Source: Pontibacter vulgaris (GTDB lineage Bacteria > Bacteroidota > Bacteroidia > Cytophagales > Hymenobacteraceae). Taken from it: a stretch of 64,000 nt of DNA. Positions 21,336 through 31,721 of the stretch are shown in pieces. Location of the stretch: assembly GCF_022758145.1 (NCBI RefSeq), contig NZ_JAJVDH010000002.1, forward strand, positions 496,001-560,000. Reading direction: 5' to 3'. The notes under the pieces were generated by a model. It did no database searches, was not told the origin of the DNA, and was given only the letters and a program-made list of their open reading frames with translations. The position numbers were made by a program, and so were the translations under genes. Numbering within the stretch: the stretch's first letter is position 1; each line of letters opens with the position of its first letter.

Positions 21336-21614
21336 ATGGCTAGATCATTAAAAAAAGGGCCTTATATTGACTATAGGCTTGAAAAGAAAGTTGACGTGAT
21401 GAATGAGGCTGGTAAGAAAACAGTTATCAAAACATGGTCACGCAGATCGATGATTTCTCCTGAATTCGTAGGTCACACATTTGCAGTACATAATGGTAAT
21501 AAGTTTATTCCTGTTTATGTTACTGAAAACATGGTAGGCCATAAATTAGGTGAATTTGCACCTACCAGAAACTTTAGAGGTCACATTGCTAAAAAAGATA
21601 AAGGCAAGCGTTAA
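21336..21614 (+). CDS. rpsS: 30S ribosomal protein S19
   Basis: 30S head protein contacting S13 and the A-site finger. 92 aa, beginning [19 protein letters not shown] and carrying the signature [19 protein letters not shown]. No gap separates it from rplB, and one base separates it from rplV. Confidence 0.98.
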   Translation: MARSLKKGPYIDYRLEKKVDVMNEAGKKTVIKTWSRRSMISPEFVGHTFAVHNGNKFIPVYVTENMVGHKLGEFAPTRNFRGHIAKKDKGKR

Positions 21615-21615
21615 G

Positions 21616-22008
21616 ATGGAAGCAGTAGCAAAACTAAATAATGTGCCTACTTCTCCTCGTAAAATGAGATTAGTAGCAGGCTTAGTACGCGGTAAGAGCG
21701 TAACTAAAGCGCTAGGATTGTTGAAGTTCGAAGCTAATTCTGGTGCTGCCAAAATTGAAAAGCTTTTATTATCTGCTTTAGCAAACTGGCAACAAAAAAA
21801 TGAAGATGCTCGCATCGAAGATGCAAACCTTTACATCAAAGAAATATTTGTTGATGAAGGTAAAATGTTAAAGCGTCTTCGTCCAGCTCCACAAGGACGT
21901 GGTCATAGAATCAGAAAGCGTTCAAATCATGTTACTGTTATCGTTGATAGCATGACGGATGAACAAATAGAGCAGCAATCAAAGAAATCTAAAAAAGCCA
22001 ACAAGTAA
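21616..22008 (+). CDS. rplV: 50S ribosomal protein L22
   Basis: Tunnel-lining protein. 130 aa with the tunnel hairpin region [20 protein letters not shown], where macrolide-resistance changes can arise; nothing unusual is seen. ATG 21616 gives [19 protein letters not shown]; the frame is open upstream but lies within rpsS. Confidence 0.97.
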   Translation: MEAVAKLNNVPTSPRKMRLVAGLVRGKSVTKALGLLKFEANSGAAKIEKLLLSALANWQQKNEDARIEDANLYIKEIFVDEGKMLKRLRPAPQGRGHRIRKRSNHVTVIVDSMTDEQIEQQSKKSKKANK

Positions 22009-22012
22009 GAAA

Positions 22013-22777
22013 ATGGGACAGAAAGTAAATCCAATCGGTTTTCGACTAGGAGTTATCAAAGGCTGGGATTCTAACTGGTATGGTGGAAAAGATTTCGCTG
22101 AAAAACTGGTAGAAGACGAGAAAATCAGAAAATATATTTTAGCTCGTATCCCTAAAGGCGGTATTTCTAAAATCATTATTGAAAGAACGCTTAAGCGCAT
22201 CACTATCACAATAAATACAGCTAGACCAGGTGTTGTTATTGGTAAAGGTGGACAAGAGGTAGATAAGATCAAGGAAGAACTAAAGAAGCTTACTAGCAAA
22301 GATGTTCAAATTAACATTTTTGAAATTAAGCGTCCAGAACTTGATGCTAAACTTGTAGGTGAGTCTATTGCTCAGCAGTTACAAGCTCGTATCTCTTTCC
22401 GTCGTGCCATGAAGCAAGCTATAGCTTCTGCTTTACGTGTTGGTGCTGAAGGCATCAAAGTTCAGGTTTCAGGTCGTTTAGGCGGTGCTGAAATGGCAAG
22501 AACTGAGCACTACAAAGAAGGTAGAACTCCTCTTCATACACTGCGTGCTGATATTGACTATGCACTGTCTGAAGCACAGACTGTATATGGCAAGCTTGGT
22601 ATTAAGGTATGGATCTTTAAAGGCGAAGTTTACGGCAAAAAAGATCTTTCACCTAATGCAGGTATGGAAGCTAAAGGTGGCCCTGGTGGCGCACCAAGTG
22701 GTGATAGACGTGGTGGTAACAGCCGTAAAAAAACGGATGGTGCTGCACCAAAGCGCAATAACAAGCGTCGTCAATAA
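22013..22777 (+). CDS. rpsC: 30S ribosomal protein S3
   Basis: mRNA-entry protein with RNA-unwinding contribution. 254 aa: a KH domain with [14 protein letters not shown] near residues 75-88 and the C-terminal S3 domain. The tail after about residue 212 is a low-complexity Gly/Lys/Arg-rich extension ([14 protein letters not shown]), longer than in E. coli. Confidence 0.98.
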   Translation: MGQKVNPIGFRLGVIKGWDSNWYGGKDFAEKLVEDEKIRKYILARIPKGGISKIIIERTLKRITITINTARPGVVIGKGGQEVDKIKEELKKLTSKDVQINIFEIKRPELDAKLVGESIAQQLQARISFRRAMKQAIASALRVGAEGIKVQVSGRLGGAEMARTEHYKEGRTPLHTLRADIDYALSEAQTVYGKLGIKVWIFKGEVYGKKDLSPNAGMEAKGGPGGAPSGDRRGGNSRKKTDGAAPKRNNKRRQ

Positions 22778-22807
22778 TTGATTGTAAACATTATTATAAT
22801 TTAGAAA

Positions 22808-23230
22808 ATGTTACAGCCTAAAAGGACTAAATATAGAAAAATGCAAAAAGGCCGCGTGAAAGGTCTGGCTCATAGAGGCAGTACTATTTCATTTGGTTCA
22901 TTTGCAATAAAATCTCTAGAAGCTTCTTGGATTACAAGCCGTCAGATTGAATCGGCTCGTATTGCCATGACAAGAGCAATGAAACGTGAAGGTCAGGTTT
23001 GGATTCGTATTTTCCCTGACAAGCCTATTACCAAAAAGCCTGCAGAGGTTCGTATGGGTAAGGGTAAAGGTTCTCCAGAGTATTGGGTAGCCGTTGTTAA
23101 GCCTGGTACTATCATGTTTGAATCTGATGGTGTTACTTTAGAGGTAGCCAAAGAGTCTCTGCGCTTAGCTGCTCAGAAACTACCTGTAAAAACAAAATTT
23201 GTTGTACGTAGGGATTACGTTGAGAATTAA
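22808..23230 (+). CDS. rplP: 50S ribosomal protein L16
   Basis: Shapes the A-site region of the large subunit. 140 aa beginning [16 protein letters not shown], with the downstream signature [20 protein letters not shown] 30-base AT-rich spacer precedes it; rpmC follows after two bases. Confidence 0.98.
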   Translation: MLQPKRTKYRKMQKGRVKGLAHRGSTISFGSFAIKSLEASWITSRQIESARIAMTRAMKREGQVWIRIFPDKPITKKPAEVRMGKGKGSPEYWVAVVKPGTIMFESDGVTLEVAKESLRLAAQKLPVKTKFVVRRDYVEN

Positions 23231-23232
23231 AA

Positions 23233-23433
23233 ATGAAAAATTCAGAGATCAAAGCTTTGTCTTTAGAAGAATTGAAAGAGAAGCTAAACACTGAGAACTC
23301 CAACATGCAAAACCTTCGTTTTGCACATGCAATATCTCCGTTGGAGAACCCAATGAAAATCCGTGAGACCAAGAAGGCTATAGCTCGCCTAAACACAGAG
23401 ATTCGTCGTCGTGAAATTGAAGCTAACTCTTAA
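23233..23433 (+). CDS. rpmC: 50S ribosomal protein L29
   Basis: Small helical protein by the tunnel exit next to L23. 66 aa, two helices, with the conserved NLRFAHAISPLENPMKIRET. Part of the continuous rplC-rplQ cluster. Confidence 0.97.
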   Translation: MKNSEIKALSLEELKEKLNTENSNMQNLRFAHAISPLENPMKIRETKKAIARLNTEIRRREIEANS

Positions 23434-23448
23434 TACTAAGTAAAAATC

Positions 23449-23706
23449 ATGGAAGAGAGAAATCTTAGAAAAGAAAGAAGTGGTAAGGTTGTTAGCAACA
23501 AGATGGACAAGTCTATCACTGTACTAGTAGAAAGCAAAATGAAGCACCCAATGTATGGGAAATTTGTTAGCAAGTCTACTAAATTTATGGCTCACGACGA
23601 AAAGAATGAATGCAACATTGGTGACATTGTTCGCATCCAGGAGACACGTCCGCTAAGCAAGAATAAAAATTGGCGTTTAATTGAAATTGTAGAAAGGGCT
23701 AAGTAA
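23449..23706 (+). CDS. rpsQ: 30S ribosomal protein S17
   Basis: Primary 16S rRNA-binding protein with an OB fold. 85 aa, with [17 protein letters not shown] and the signature [18 protein letters not shown]. One base separates it from rplN. Confidence 0.97.
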   Translation: MEERNLRKERSGKVVSNKMDKSITVLVESKMKHPMYGKFVSKSTKFMAHDEKNECNIGDIVRIQETRPLSKNKNWRLIEIVERAK

Positions 23707-23707
23707 G

Positions 23708-24076
23708 ATGATACAGCAAGAATCAAGATTAACTGTAGCTGATAATAGTGGTGCAAAGGAAGTTCTTTGCATCCGTGTACTGGGTGGTACTGGTAAAAAG
23801 TATGCCTCTATCGGTGATAGAATTGTAGTAACTGTAAAGTCTGCGCTTTCTTCAGGTAACGTTAAAAAAGGTACTGTTTCTAAAGCAGTGATTGTTAGAA
23901 CGAAAAAAGAGATTAGAAGAAAAGATGGATCTTACATTCGTTTTGACGACAATGCCGCTGTTCTATTGAATGCTAACAATGAACCACGTGGTACGCGTAT
24001 CTTTGGACCGGTTGCACGTGAACTTCGTGAAAAGCAATTCATGAAAATTGTTTCGTTAGCACCTGAAGTTCTTTAA
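23708..24076 (+). CDS. rplN: 50S ribosomal protein L14
   Basis: Intersubunit-bridge protein. 122 aa, the normal length, with [18 protein letters not shown] at the N-terminus. First gene of the classical spc section, here without a separate promoter. Confidence 0.98.
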   Translation: MIQQESRLTVADNSGAKEVLCIRVLGGTGKKYASIGDRIVVTVKSALSSGNVKKGTVSKAVIVRTKKEIRRKDGSYIRFDDNAAVLLNANNEPRGTRIFGPVARELREKQFMKIVSLAPEVL

Positions 24077-24094
24077 TCATTAATTAGAATCGAA

Positions 24095-24418
24095 ATGAAT
24101 AAGAAAAAACTTCATGTTAAAACTGGCGATACAGTAAAAGTAATTGCTGGTGATGAACGTGGTAAAACAGGAAAAGTAATAGCTGTTAAAACTGATACAG
24201 GAAAAGTAGTTATCGAAGGATTAAACCTGGTAACTAAACATTCTAAGCCAAGTGCTAAAAATCCGCAAGGAGGTATTAGCAAGATTGAAGCCCCTGTACA
24301 TGCAAGTAACGTTATGTTAGTAGATCCAAAAACAGGCGCTACTACTAAAAGTGGTACTAGAAAAAACAGCGAAGGTAAATCAGAGCGTTATTCTAAAAAG
24401 ACAGGAGAAGTAATCTAA
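24095..24418 (+). CDS. rplX: 50S ribosomal protein L24
   Basis: Assembly initiator of the large subunit. 107 aa with the KOW motif [20 protein letters not shown] near residues 11-30. One base separates it from rplE. Confidence 0.97.
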   Translation: MNKKKLHVKTGDTVKVIAGDERGKTGKVIAVKTDTGKVVIEGLNLVTKHSKPSAKNPQGGISKIEAPVHASNVMLVDPKTGATTKSGTRKNSEGKSERYSKKTGEVI

Positions 24419-24419
24419 G

Positions 24420-24974
24420 ATGGCTACTACAAGATTAAAAGATAAATATCAGAAAGAGGTAGTTCCTGCATTACAAGAGAAGTTCCAGTATAAGAACATC
24501 ATGCAGGTGCCTAAGATCACTAAGATCTCTATCAATAAAGGAATTGGTGCTGCAGTTGCTGATAAGAAATTAGTTGATATTGGTGTAGAAGAATTATCTA
24601 CTATAACTGGTCAGCGTGCAGTTGCAACTATAGCAAAGAAATCAGTTTCCAACTTTAAGCTTCGCGAAGGTATGCCGATTGGTGCTCGCGTAACGCTTAG
24701 AGGTGAGAAAATGTATGAATTCCTTGACCGTCTTTTGACTGTTGCTCTTCCACGTGTACGTGACTTCAGAGGTGTAAATGAAAAAGGTTTTGATGGCCGA
24801 GGTAATTATACTCTTGGTGTAAAAGAGCAGATCATTTTCCCAGAAATCAGTATTGATAAAATCAAAGCCATTAGTGGTATGGATATCACTTTTGTAACTA
24901 CAGCTAAAACTGACGAAGAAAGCTATGAGTTACTTAAAGCATTTGGTATGCCTTTCACTAATATAAAGAAATAA
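24420..24974 (+). CDS. rplE: 50S ribosomal protein L5
   Basis: 5S rRNA-binding protein and bridge to the 30S head. 184 aa with the signature [15 protein letters not shown] and the C-terminal [15 protein letters not shown]. rpsN follows after 4 bases. Confidence 0.98.
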   Translation: MATTRLKDKYQKEVVPALQEKFQYKNIMQVPKITKISINKGIGAAVADKKLVDIGVEELSTITGQRAVATIAKKSVSNFKLREGMPIGARVTLRGEKMYEFLDRLLTVALPRVRDFRGVNEKGFDGRGNYTLGVKEQIIFPEISIDKIKAISGMDITFVTTAKTDEESYELLKAFGMPFTNIKK

Positions 24975-24978
24975 TAAA

Positions 24979-25248
24979 ATGGCGAAAGAAGCAATCAAAG
25001 CTAGAGAGCTTAAAAGACAAAAGATGGTAGCTAAATATGCTGCCAAAAGAGCTGAACTGAAAGCAAAAGGAGATTACGAAGGATTAGATAAACTTCCTAA
25101 AAACGCTTCTCCTGTAAGATTACATAATCGTTGCAAGCTTTCAGGAAGACCACGTGGTTACATGAGAAAATTCGGAATTTCTCGTGTTGTGTTCAGAGAA
25201 TTAGCCGTTATGGGTAAGATTCCTGGTGTAACTAAGTCAAGCTGGTAA
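24979..25248 (+). CDS. rpsN: 30S ribosomal protein S14, zinc-free long form
   Basis: 30S head protein. 89 aa, the length of the long C-minus form; only one cysteine of the zinc-finger pattern is present ([16 protein letters not shown]), so it should not bind zinc. It is followed by a 91-base gap that holds a promoter-like box, the largest break inside the cluster. Confidence 0.97.
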   Translation: MAKEAIKARELKRQKMVAKYAAKRAELKAKGDYEGLDKLPKNASPVRLHNRCKLSGRPRGYMRKFGISRVVFRELAVMGKIPGVTKSSW

Positions 25249-25287
25249 TTTTTTCTTAATACATAAAGAAAATAAGCAAGATATTTG

Positions 25288-25295
25288 TATCTTTG
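25288..25295 (+). promoter_or_regulatory. Possible internal promoter before rpsH (-7 box)
   Basis: TATCTTTG fits TAnnTTTG exactly and lies 45 bases before the rpsH ATG in an AT-rich 91-base gap. No convincing TTG is seen at the right distance upstream, so this is a weaker call than the other promoters. Confidence 0.5.
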
Positions 25296-25339
25296 CGGCT
25301 CGCTTATTAAAAAGCATTCATTATTTAAGTGAATTCATA

Positions 25340-25738
25340 ATGAACTCAGATCCAATAGCAGATTATTTAACTAGAGTGCGTAACGCTATCAAAGCTAACC
25401 ACAGGATAGTTGAAGTACCATCTAGCAACATTAAGAAAGAAATAACTAAAGTACTTTACGATAAAGGGTACATCCAGAGTTACAAGTTTGATGACTCTTC
25501 TGTACAAGGTACTATTAAAATTGCTCTAAAGTATAACCCAAGCACTAAGCAGTCTGCTATTGTGAAACTTGAGCGTATTAGTAAGCCTGGGTTACGTAAA
25601 TACACTGGTGGAGATAACTTGCCTCGCGTTCTTAACGGTTTAGGAATTGCGATCTTGTCTACTTCAAAAGGTGTAATGACAGAAAAAGAAGCTAAATCAC
25701 TGAATATCGGTGGTGAAGTGTTGTGTTACGTTTACTAA
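25340..25738 (+). CDS. rpsH: 30S ribosomal protein S8
   Basis: Binds the central domain of 16S rRNA; in E. coli it is the spc-operon repressor. 132 aa with the C-terminal signature ILSTSKGVMTEKEAKSLNIG. It lies behind the possible internal promoter at 25.29 kb. Confidence 0.98.
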   Translation: MNSDPIADYLTRVRNAIKANHRIVEVPSSNIKKEITKVLYDKGYIQSYKFDDSSVQGTIKIALKYNPSTKQSAIVKLERISKPGLRKYTGGDNLPRVLNGLGIAILSTSKGVMTEKEAKSLNIGGEVLCYVY

Positions 25739-25752
25739 TAGGAGGATAGACA

Positions 25753-26307
25753 ATGTCACGTATAGGAAAATTGCCAATCAACCTTCCAAGCAACATCACT
25801 TTAACAGTAGGTGAAGATAACCTGGTAACGGTTGCCGGACCAAAAGGTACTCTTAGTACTCCTGTTAACAAGGATATTATTGTTAAGCAGGAAGATAACC
25901 AAATTGTGGTTGAGCGCCCTACTGAGCAAAAACGTCATAAAGCTATGCATGGCCTTTACAGATCATTGATCAATAACATGGTTATTGGTGTGAGTGAAGG
26001 TTATAAAGAGCAGTTAGAACTTGTAGGTGTTGGTTATAAAGCAACAGTTCAAGGTAGTGTTCTTGAGCTTGCACTTGGTTACTCTCACAACATTTTCATG
26101 ACTATGCCAACTGAGGTTACTGCTTCTGCTGTAACTGAAAAAGGTAAAGCTCCAGTTATAACTTTAGAGAGCAACGATAAGCAACTTTTAGGTCAGGTTG
26201 CAGCTAAAATCAGATCACTACGCAAAGTAGAACCTTACAAAGGTAAAGGTATCCGTTTTGTTGGTGAAGTAGTAAGAAGAAAAGCTGGTAAAACAGCATC
26301 TAAATAA
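25753..26307 (+). CDS. rplF: 50S ribosomal protein L6
   Basis: Protein near the sarcin-ricin loop. 184 aa with the C-terminal signature [19 protein letters not shown]. Unusually for this genome it has a full Shine-Dalgarno sequence, AGGAGG at 25740-25745, seven bases before the ATG. Confidence 0.98.
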   Translation: MSRIGKLPINLPSNITLTVGEDNLVTVAGPKGTLSTPVNKDIIVKQEDNQIVVERPTEQKRHKAMHGLYRSLINNMVIGVSEGYKEQLELVGVGYKATVQGSVLELALGYSHNIFMTMPTEVTASAVTEKGKAPVITLESNDKQLLGQVAAKIRSLRKVEPYKGKGIRFVGEVVRRKAGKTASK

Positions 26308-26315
26308 TCATCATC

Positions 26316-26669
26316 ATGTCTGCTAATAAAGTACAAAGAAGACTTAGAATTAAGAGAAGCATCAGAAACAAGATTTCTGGTACTCCTGAAAGACCAAGAT
26401 TATCTGTATTCAGAAGCAATAAAGCTATCTATGCACAGATCATCGATGACACTACCGGCAAAACGCTGGTAGCTGCTTCTTCAGCTAAACTTGATGATGC
26501 TGCTGCTACAGCTAATATTGAAGTATCTAATCGTGTAGGTAAGGAAATTGCTGCTAAAGCTCTGGAAAAAGGAATCAATCAAGTAGTTTTTGATCGTTCT
26601 GGTTACCTCTACCATGGTAAAGTTAAATCATTGGCAGAAGGCGCACGCGAAGCTGGCCTTAAATTCTAA
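26316..26669 (+). CDS. rplR: 50S ribosomal protein L18
   Basis: 5S rRNA-binding protein. 117 aa with [20 protein letters not shown] near residues 23-42 and the C-terminal [20 protein letters not shown]. Six bases separate it from rpsE. Confidence 0.97.
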   Translation: MSANKVQRRLRIKRSIRNKISGTPERPRLSVFRSNKAIYAQIIDDTTGKTLVAASSAKLDDAAATANIEVSNRVGKEIAAKALEKGINQVVFDRSGYLYHGKVKSLAEGAREAGLKF

Positions 26670-26674
26670 TAATT

Positions 26675-27193
26675 ATGTTGAAGAATAATATAAGAAGCGT
26701 AAAGGCTAGCGAGATTGAGCTCAAAGAGAAAGTTGTTGCTATCAATCGTGTTGCCAAAGTTGTTAAAGGTGGTAGAAGATTTAGTTTTGCTGCCATTGTA
26801 GTAGTAGGTGATGGTAATGGTGTTGTTGGTTATGGTTTAGGTAAAGCTAATGAAGTAACTGATGCCATTGCTAAAGGTATTGATGATGCAAAGAAGAACT
26901 TAGTTAAAGTTCCACTTTATCACCATACTGTTCCTCATTCTATGGAGGGCAAATATTCAGGTGGTTTCGTTTTAGTTAAACCAGCTGCACCTGGTACAGG
27001 TGTTATTGCCGGTGGTGCTATGCGTGCAGTATTAGAAAGTGCAGGTATTAAAGACGTACTTTGCAAATCAAAAGGTTCTTCAAACCCTCATAACGTGGTT
27101 AAAGCTACTTTTGATGCTCTTTCTAAAATGCGTGATCCTCTTGCAGTTGCTCAGCAACGTGGTGTAAATCTTCAGAAAGTTTTTAACGGTTAA
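26675..27193 (+). CDS. rpsE: 30S ribosomal protein S5
   Basis: Fidelity and mRNA-entry protein. 172 aa: a double-stranded RNA-binding-like N domain ([20 protein letters not shown]) and a C domain with [17 protein letters not shown]. Nothing unusual is seen. Confidence 0.98.
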   Translation: MLKNNIRSVKASEIELKEKVVAINRVAKVVKGGRRFSFAAIVVVGDGNGVVGYGLGKANEVTDAIAKGIDDAKKNLVKVPLYHHTVPHSMEGKYSGGFVLVKPAAPGTGVIAGGAMRAVLESAGIKDVLCKSKGSSNPHNVVKATFDALSKMRDPLAVAQQRGVNLQKVFNG

Positions 27194-27198
27194 TTGTC

Positions 27199-27378
27199 AT
27201 GGCTCAGGTAACGATAAGACAGATTAAAAGCATAATTGACAGACCTAAGAATCAGAAGCTTACAATTAAAGCACTTGGCTTAGGCAAAATCAATAAGTCA
27301 GTAACTGTTGAAAATACTCCACAGATTGCTGGAATGATCAATAAAGTTCATAATTTAGTAGAAGTAAAAGAGATTTAA
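27199..27378 (+). CDS. rpmD: 50S ribosomal protein L30
   Basis: 59-aa protein, short enough to be missed by length cutoffs. It begins MAQVTIRQIKSIIDRPKNQK and continues with the family pattern LGLGKINKSVTVENTPQIAG. It starts 5 bases after rpsE and ends one base before rplO, the classical position for rpmD. Confidence 0.96.
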   Translation: MAQVTIRQIKSIIDRPKNQKLTIKALGLGKINKSVTVENTPQIAGMINKVHNLVEVKEI

Positions 27379-27379
27379 T

Positions 27380-27826
27380 ATGTATCTAAGCGCATTACAA
27401 CCTGCAGAAGGAGCGATAAAGTCTCGTAAAAGAATAGGCCGTGGTACTGGTTCTGGTAGAGGGGGTACTTCTACAAGAGGACATAAGGGTGCTAAGTCTC
27501 GTTCTGGATATTCTCAAAAATCTGGTTTTGAAGGTGGTCAGATGCCTCTTCAAAGACGTGTTCCTAAATACGGCTTTAAGAATATCAATAGAGTAGAGTA
27601 TAAAGCTATTAACTTAGATGTTATACAATCTCTTGCGGACAACAGTACTGAAACTATCTTTAACTTTGATTTCTTCAAAGCTCATGGATTAGTTTCTAAA
27701 AATGATAAAATAAAAGTATTAGGTAGAGGCGAGTTGAATAAGGCAATTGAGATTCACGCTCACGCTTTCTCTCAAACAGCAACTACTTCTATCGAAAACG
27801 CAGGCGGCAAAACTGTAGCTCTTTAA
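27380..27826 (+). CDS. rplO: 50S ribosomal protein L15
   Basis: Late-assembly large-subunit protein. 148 aa; the N-terminal half is Gly/Arg/Ser-rich (RIGRGTGSGRGGTSTRGHKG), followed by a globular C-terminal part. secY follows after 4 bases. Confidence 0.97.
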   Translation: MYLSALQPAEGAIKSRKRIGRGTGSGRGGTSTRGHKGAKSRSGYSQKSGFEGGQMPLQRRVPKYGFKNINRVEYKAINLDVIQSLADNSTETIFNFDFFKAHGLVSKNDKIKVLGRGELNKAIEIHAHAFSQTATTSIENAGGKTVAL

Positions 27827-27830
27827 TTGT

Positions 27831-29147
27831 ATGAAGAAGTTTATAACAACTATTAAGAACATTTTCGCTATTGATGACCTTCGGGTAAGGATTTTAAATA
27901 CCCTTGGCTTCATAGCAATATTCAGATTAGGTTCTTATGTTGTTCTTCCAGGCATAGATCCAACTCAACTTCAAGCTAATACCGCTGGATTGTTTGGATT
28001 GTTAGATACTTTCTTAGGTGGTGCATTTAGTAATGCATCCATCTTTGCTTTAGGTATAATGCCTTATATTTCGGCTTCTATCGTTTTACAATTATTGACT
28101 ATTGCCGTTCCTTATTTTCAAAAGATGCAGAAGGAGGGTGAGTCTGGTAGAAAAAAAATCAACCAAATCACCCGAGTTCTTACTATCATTATAACACTTG
28201 CACAGGCTGTTGGGTTTGTTGCAACTATTAATAATGAAGCTATAGCTATAAACCATACTTTATTCACTATCACATCAATGATAGTGCTTACATCCGGTAC
28301 CATATTTTGTATGTGGCTAGGTGAAAAGATAACAGATAAAGGAATTGGTAATGGTATCTCTATGCTTATTATGATAGGTATAGTTTCCAGATTACCTGGC
28401 GCCTTAGTACAGGAGGCACTTTCAAAGCAATTAAATGGAGCACTAGTTTTCTTAGTAGAGATTGTTGTTTTGTTCTTTGTGGTTATGTCTGTTGTAATGC
28501 TTACTCAGGCTATTCGCAGAATACCTGTACAATATGCTAAGCAAGTTGGAGGAAGTTCTTTATATAGTGGTCAAAGACAGTTTATTCCTTTGAAAGTAAA
28601 TGCTGCTGGTGTAATGCCTATAATCTTTGCTCAATCATTAATGTTTTTACCATCGATGATTGCTTCAATTTGGGCTAACACAAATGAAACTGCTAACTAT
28701 ATAGGATCTACTTTCTCTGATTATACTTCATGGCAATATAATCTGGTGTTCGGTCTAATGATTCTAATCTTCACGTATTTTTATACTGCGATAAGCGTTA
28801 ACCCGAATCAGATTGCTGATGATTTAAAAAGAAGTGGAGGCTTTGTGCCTGGAGTTAAGCCTGGTAAAGCAACTTCGGAATATATTGATAATATTCTAAC
28901 TAAAATTACCCTTCCTGGCGCTATTTATTTAGCATTGGTAGCTATTGCTCCATCAATTGCTATGCTTTTAGGAGTAACAAGAGAATTTTCTCAATTCTTT
29001 GGCGGTACTTCTTTAATTATTATGGTTGGTGTAGTGTTAGATACATTACAACAAGTTGAAAGCTACTTATTAATGCGCCACTATGATGGTATGATGAAAT
29101 CTGGGAAACTACGTGGTAGAACAGAGAATATCGCCATGGTTTCTTAG
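27831..29147 (+). CDS. secY: Preprotein translocase subunit SecY
   Basis: Channel subunit of the SecYEG translocon in the inner membrane. 438 aa with about ten membrane segments. Visible family motifs include the first-helix region FRLGSYVVLPGIDP and the cytoplasmic-loop motif RRIPVQYAKQVGG. It is in the usual spc position behind rplO; map starts one base after its stop. Confidence 0.98.
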   Translation: MKKFITTIKNIFAIDDLRVRILNTLGFIAIFRLGSYVVLPGIDPTQLQANTAGLFGLLDTFLGGAFSNASIFALGIMPYISASIVLQLLTIAVPYFQKMQKEGESGRKKINQITRVLTIIITLAQAVGFVATINNEAIAINHTLFTITSMIVLTSGTIFCMWLGEKITDKGIGNGISMLIMIGIVSRLPGALVQEALSKQLNGALVFLVEIVVLFFVVMSVVMLTQAIRRIPVQYAKQVGGSSLYSGQRQFIPLKVNAAGVMPIIFAQSLMFLPSMIASIWANTNETANYIGSTFSDYTSWQYNLVFGLMILIFTYFYTAISVNPNQIADDLKRSGGFVPGVKPGKATSEYIDNILTKITLPGAIYLALVAIAPSIAMLLGVTREFSQFFGGTSLIIMVGVVLDTLQQVESYLLMRHYDGMMKSGKLRGRTENIAMVS

Positions 29148-29148
29148 C

Positions 29149-29919
29149 ATGATATATTACAAAACAGAAGAAGAAATTGAGTTAATTCGCCAGAGTGCTT
29201 TGATATTAAGCAAAGCACATGGCGAAATTGCTCTTCATATAAAAGAAGGTGTTCCAACTATAAAATTGGATAAAAGGGCTGAAGAATTTATTAAAGATCA
29301 TAAAGCGCAGCCTTCTTTTAAGAACTATAATGGGTTTCCTTATAGTTTATGTATTTCAGTAAACTCTACTGTAGTTCATGGCATGCCAGGTTCTTATGAA
29401 CTAAAAGATGGTGATGTTATTTCAGTAGATGGTGGAGTTCTTTTTAATGGTTATCATAGTGATTCTGCTTACACACATGCTGTAGGTAATGTTTCAGAAG
29501 AAGTTTCTAACCTTTTATCTGTTACTAAAGAGTCATTATACAAAGGAATAGAGCAAGCAATTGTTGGTTCAAGAATGGGGGACTTAGGTTATGCTATACA
29601 AAAGCATGCTGAGTCTCATGGCTATTCTGTAGTAAGGGAGCTTGTCGGCCATGGAATTGGTAAAAGCTTACATGAAGCGCCAGAAGTACCAAATTACGGC
29701 AAGCGCGGCCAAGGCATGAAATTATTGAATGGCCTTGTGCTTGCAATTGAACCAATGATAAATTTAGGTGTTCGTCATATAGTACAGGAAGATGACGGAT
29801 GGACTATCCGGACAAGGGATCATAAACCTTCAGCTCATTTTGAGCATACTGTTGTAGTAAGAAAGGATAAAGCCGAGATTTTAACAACTTTTGAATATAT
29901 AGAACAAGCTAAACAATAA
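29149..29919 (+). CDS. map: Methionine aminopeptidase, type I
   Basis: Removes initiator methionine from nascent proteins. 256 aa. The metal ligands are visible: two aspartates in DGGVLFNGYHSDSAY, a histidine in GHGIGKSLHEAP, and glutamates in IEPMI and HFEHTVVV. ATG 29149 gives MIYYKTEEEIELIRQS; an upstream in-frame ATG lies inside secY. Confidence 0.97.
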   Translation: MIYYKTEEEIELIRQSALILSKAHGEIALHIKEGVPTIKLDKRAEEFIKDHKAQPSFKNYNGFPYSLCISVNSTVVHGMPGSYELKDGDVISVDGGVLFNGYHSDSAYTHAVGNVSEEVSNLLSVTKESLYKGIEQAIVGSRMGDLGYAIQKHAESHGYSVVRELVGHGIGKSLHEAPEVPNYGKRGQGMKLLNGLVLAIEPMINLGVRHIVQEDDGWTIRTRDHKPSAHFEHTVVVRKDKAEILTTFEYIEQAKQ

Positions 29920-29922
29920 TAA

Positions 29923-30141
29923 ATGGCGAAGCAGTCCTCTATCGAACAAGACGGTACCATCATAGAAGCATTATCGAATGCTATGTTCCGGGTAGAGTTA
30001 GAAAATGGTCATCAGGTAGTTGCTCATATTTCTGGTAAAATGAGAATGAATTACATTAAGATTTTACCCGGAGATAGAGTTAAACTGGAAATGTCTCCTT
30101 ATGATCTTACCAAAGGCAGAATTGTTTATCGATATAAATAA
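29923..30141 (+). CDS. infA: Translation initiation factor IF-1
   Basis: Blocks the A site during initiation. 72 aa, exactly the usual size, with an OB-fold sequence ([20 protein letters not shown], then [20 protein letters not shown]). It lies three bases after map and five before rpmJ. Confidence 0.98.
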   Translation: MAKQSSIEQDGTIIEALSNAMFRVELENGHQVVAHISGKMRMNYIKILPGDRVKLEMSPYDLTKGRIVYRYK

Positions 30142-30146
30142 ATACA

Positions 30147-30263
30147 ATGAAAGTCAAAGCATCAGTAAAAAAGAGAAGTGCTGAATGTAAAGTTATCCGC
30201 CGTAAGGGGAAACTTTATGTAATCAACAAAAAAAATCCAAGATACAAACAAAGACAAGGATAA
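30147..30263 (+). CDS. rpmJ: 50S ribosomal protein L36, zinc-free form
   Basis: 38 aa, too short for usual ORF cutoffs. It begins [20 protein letters not shown] and ends NPRYKQRQG. Of the four zinc-finger positions of the C-plus form only one cysteine remains; the others are Ser, Asn and Tyr, so it should be zinc-independent like the S14 in this cluster. It sits in the conserved place between infA and rpsM. Confidence 0.96.
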   Translation: MKVKASVKKRSAECKVIRRKGKLYVINKKNPRYKQRQG

Positions 30264-30274
30264 TTTAAAGTAGT

Positions 30275-30652
30275 ATGGCAAGAATAGCAGGAGTAGATAT
30301 TCCGGATAACAAAAGAGGTGAGATTTCTTTGACCTACATCTTTGGTATTGGTCGTAGATTGTCTCAGACAATTCTTACTAAAGCCGGGGTGGATCTTGAC
30401 AAGAAAGTAAAAGACTGGACTGAAGACGAAGCCAGTGAGATCAGAAATATTATAGCAGCTGATCATAAAGTTGAAGGTGTTCTTAAGTCAGAAGTGCAGT
30501 TGCACATTAAGCGTCTTATGGATATCGGTAGCTATCGTGGATTGAGACACCGTAAAGGTTTGCCAGTTCGTGGTCAGCGTACTAAAAACAACACTCGTAC
30601 CAGAAAAGGTAAGCGTAAGACAGTTGCTAATAAGAAGAAAGCTTCTAAATAA
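30275..30652 (+). CDS. rpsM: 30S ribosomal protein S13
   Basis: 30S head protein that contacts P-site tRNA and L5. 125 aa, beginning [20 protein letters not shown], with the C-terminal [20 protein letters not shown] and a basic tail. First ribosomal gene of the alpha section. Confidence 0.98.
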   Translation: MARIAGVDIPDNKRGEISLTYIFGIGRRLSQTILTKAGVDLDKKVKDWTEDEASEIRNIIAADHKVEGVLKSEVQLHIKRLMDIGSYRGLRHRKGLPVRGQRTKNNTRTRKGKRKTVANKKKASK

Positions 30653-30661
30653 TATTTGATC

Positions 30662-31054
30662 ATGGCTCAGAAAAGAAAAGATAAAGCAAAAAAGCGTGTT
30701 GTGGTTGTTGAATCAACTGGCCAAGTACACATCAAAGCTTCTTTCAATAATATCATTATCTCAGTAACCAATAACGCAGGACAAGTTATCTCTTGGGCTT
30801 CTGCTGGTAAAATGGGTTTCAAAGGTTCTAAAAAGAACACTCCTTACGCTGCACAAATGGCAGCTTCAGATTGCGCTAAGGTTGCTTATGACCTGGGTAT
30901 GCGTAAAGCTGAAGTTTTTGTTAAAGGTCCTGGTGCAGGTAGAGAGTCCGCCATCCGTACTGTACAAAATGCAGGTATCGAGGTAACAACTATCAAAGAT
31001 GTTACTCCACTACCTCACAACGGATGTCGTCCTCCAAAACGCAGAAGAGTTTAA
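30662..31054 (+). CDS. rpsK: 30S ribosomal protein S11
   Basis: Platform protein near the E site. 130 aa; a C-terminal signature is [21 protein letters not shown] 30662 gives [19 protein letters not shown]; a TTG two codons upstream is in frame but unlikely. Confidence 0.97.
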   Translation: MAQKRKDKAKKRVVVVESTGQVHIKASFNNIIISVTNNAGQVISWASAGKMGFKGSKKNTPYAAQMAASDCAKVAYDLGMRKAEVFVKGPGAGRESAIRTVQNAGIEVTTIKDVTPLPHNGCRPPKRRRV

Positions 31055-31078
31055 TCTATCTAATTCGATTTATTAATT

Positions 31079-31684
31079 ATGGCAAGATATACTGGTCCTA
31101 AAAGTAAAATCTCTAGAAAATTTAACGAAGAGATTTTCGGCCCAAGCAAAGCATTAAAGAAGAAGAGCTATCCTCCAGGGATGCACGGCCGTGGCCGTCG
31201 TAAGAAGCAATCTGAATATGCTATACAGTTAGCTGAAAAGCAAAAAGCAAAATATATCTATGGTATGCTTGAGAAGCAGTTTGCAAACCTGTTCGACAAA
31301 GCTCATAGAAAAGGTGGTATCACAGGTGAAAACCTTTTGATCCTTCTTGAATCAAGATTAGATAACACTGTTTACAGATTAGGTATTGCTCCAACAAGAA
31401 GAGCTGCTCGTCAGCTAGTACTTCATAAGCATATCACTGTTAATGGTGATATCGTTAACATCCCTTCATACAGCTTGAAAGTTGGTGATGCTATAGCTGT
31501 TAGAGAGAAATCAAAGTCGCTTGAGGCTATCACTACTAGCCTTTCTGTACGTAATGCACGTCAGTTCGGATGGTTAGAGTGGAATGCTTCTGAAATGGTT
31601 GGCCAGTTTGTGTCTGCACCTCAGCGTGACCAAATCCCTGAGAAAATTCAGGAGCAGCTAATCGTCGAGCTTTACTCTAAGTAA
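31079..31684 (+). CDS. rpsD: 30S ribosomal protein S4
   Basis: Primary 16S rRNA-binding protein; in E. coli it represses the alpha operon. 201 aa with an S4 RNA-binding domain ([20 protein letters not shown], then [19 protein letters not shown]). Nothing unusual is seen. Confidence 0.98.
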   Translation: MARYTGPKSKISRKFNEEIFGPSKALKKKSYPPGMHGRGRRKKQSEYAIQLAEKQKAKYIYGMLEKQFANLFDKAHRKGGITGENLLILLESRLDNTVYRLGIAPTRRAARQLVLHKHITVNGDIVNIPSYSLKVGDAIAVREKSKSLEAITTSLSVRNARQFGWLEWNASEMVGQFVSAPQRDQIPEKIQEQLIVELYSK

Positions 31685-31721
31685 GCAGCATAATCAATTT
31701 TTAACCTTTAACACTGCAAGT

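Noticed and set aside
22485-22781. 98-codon frame overlapping the end of rpsC on the same strand
   Set aside because: It is a shadow of the low-complexity rpsC tail; no start signal or family resemblance.
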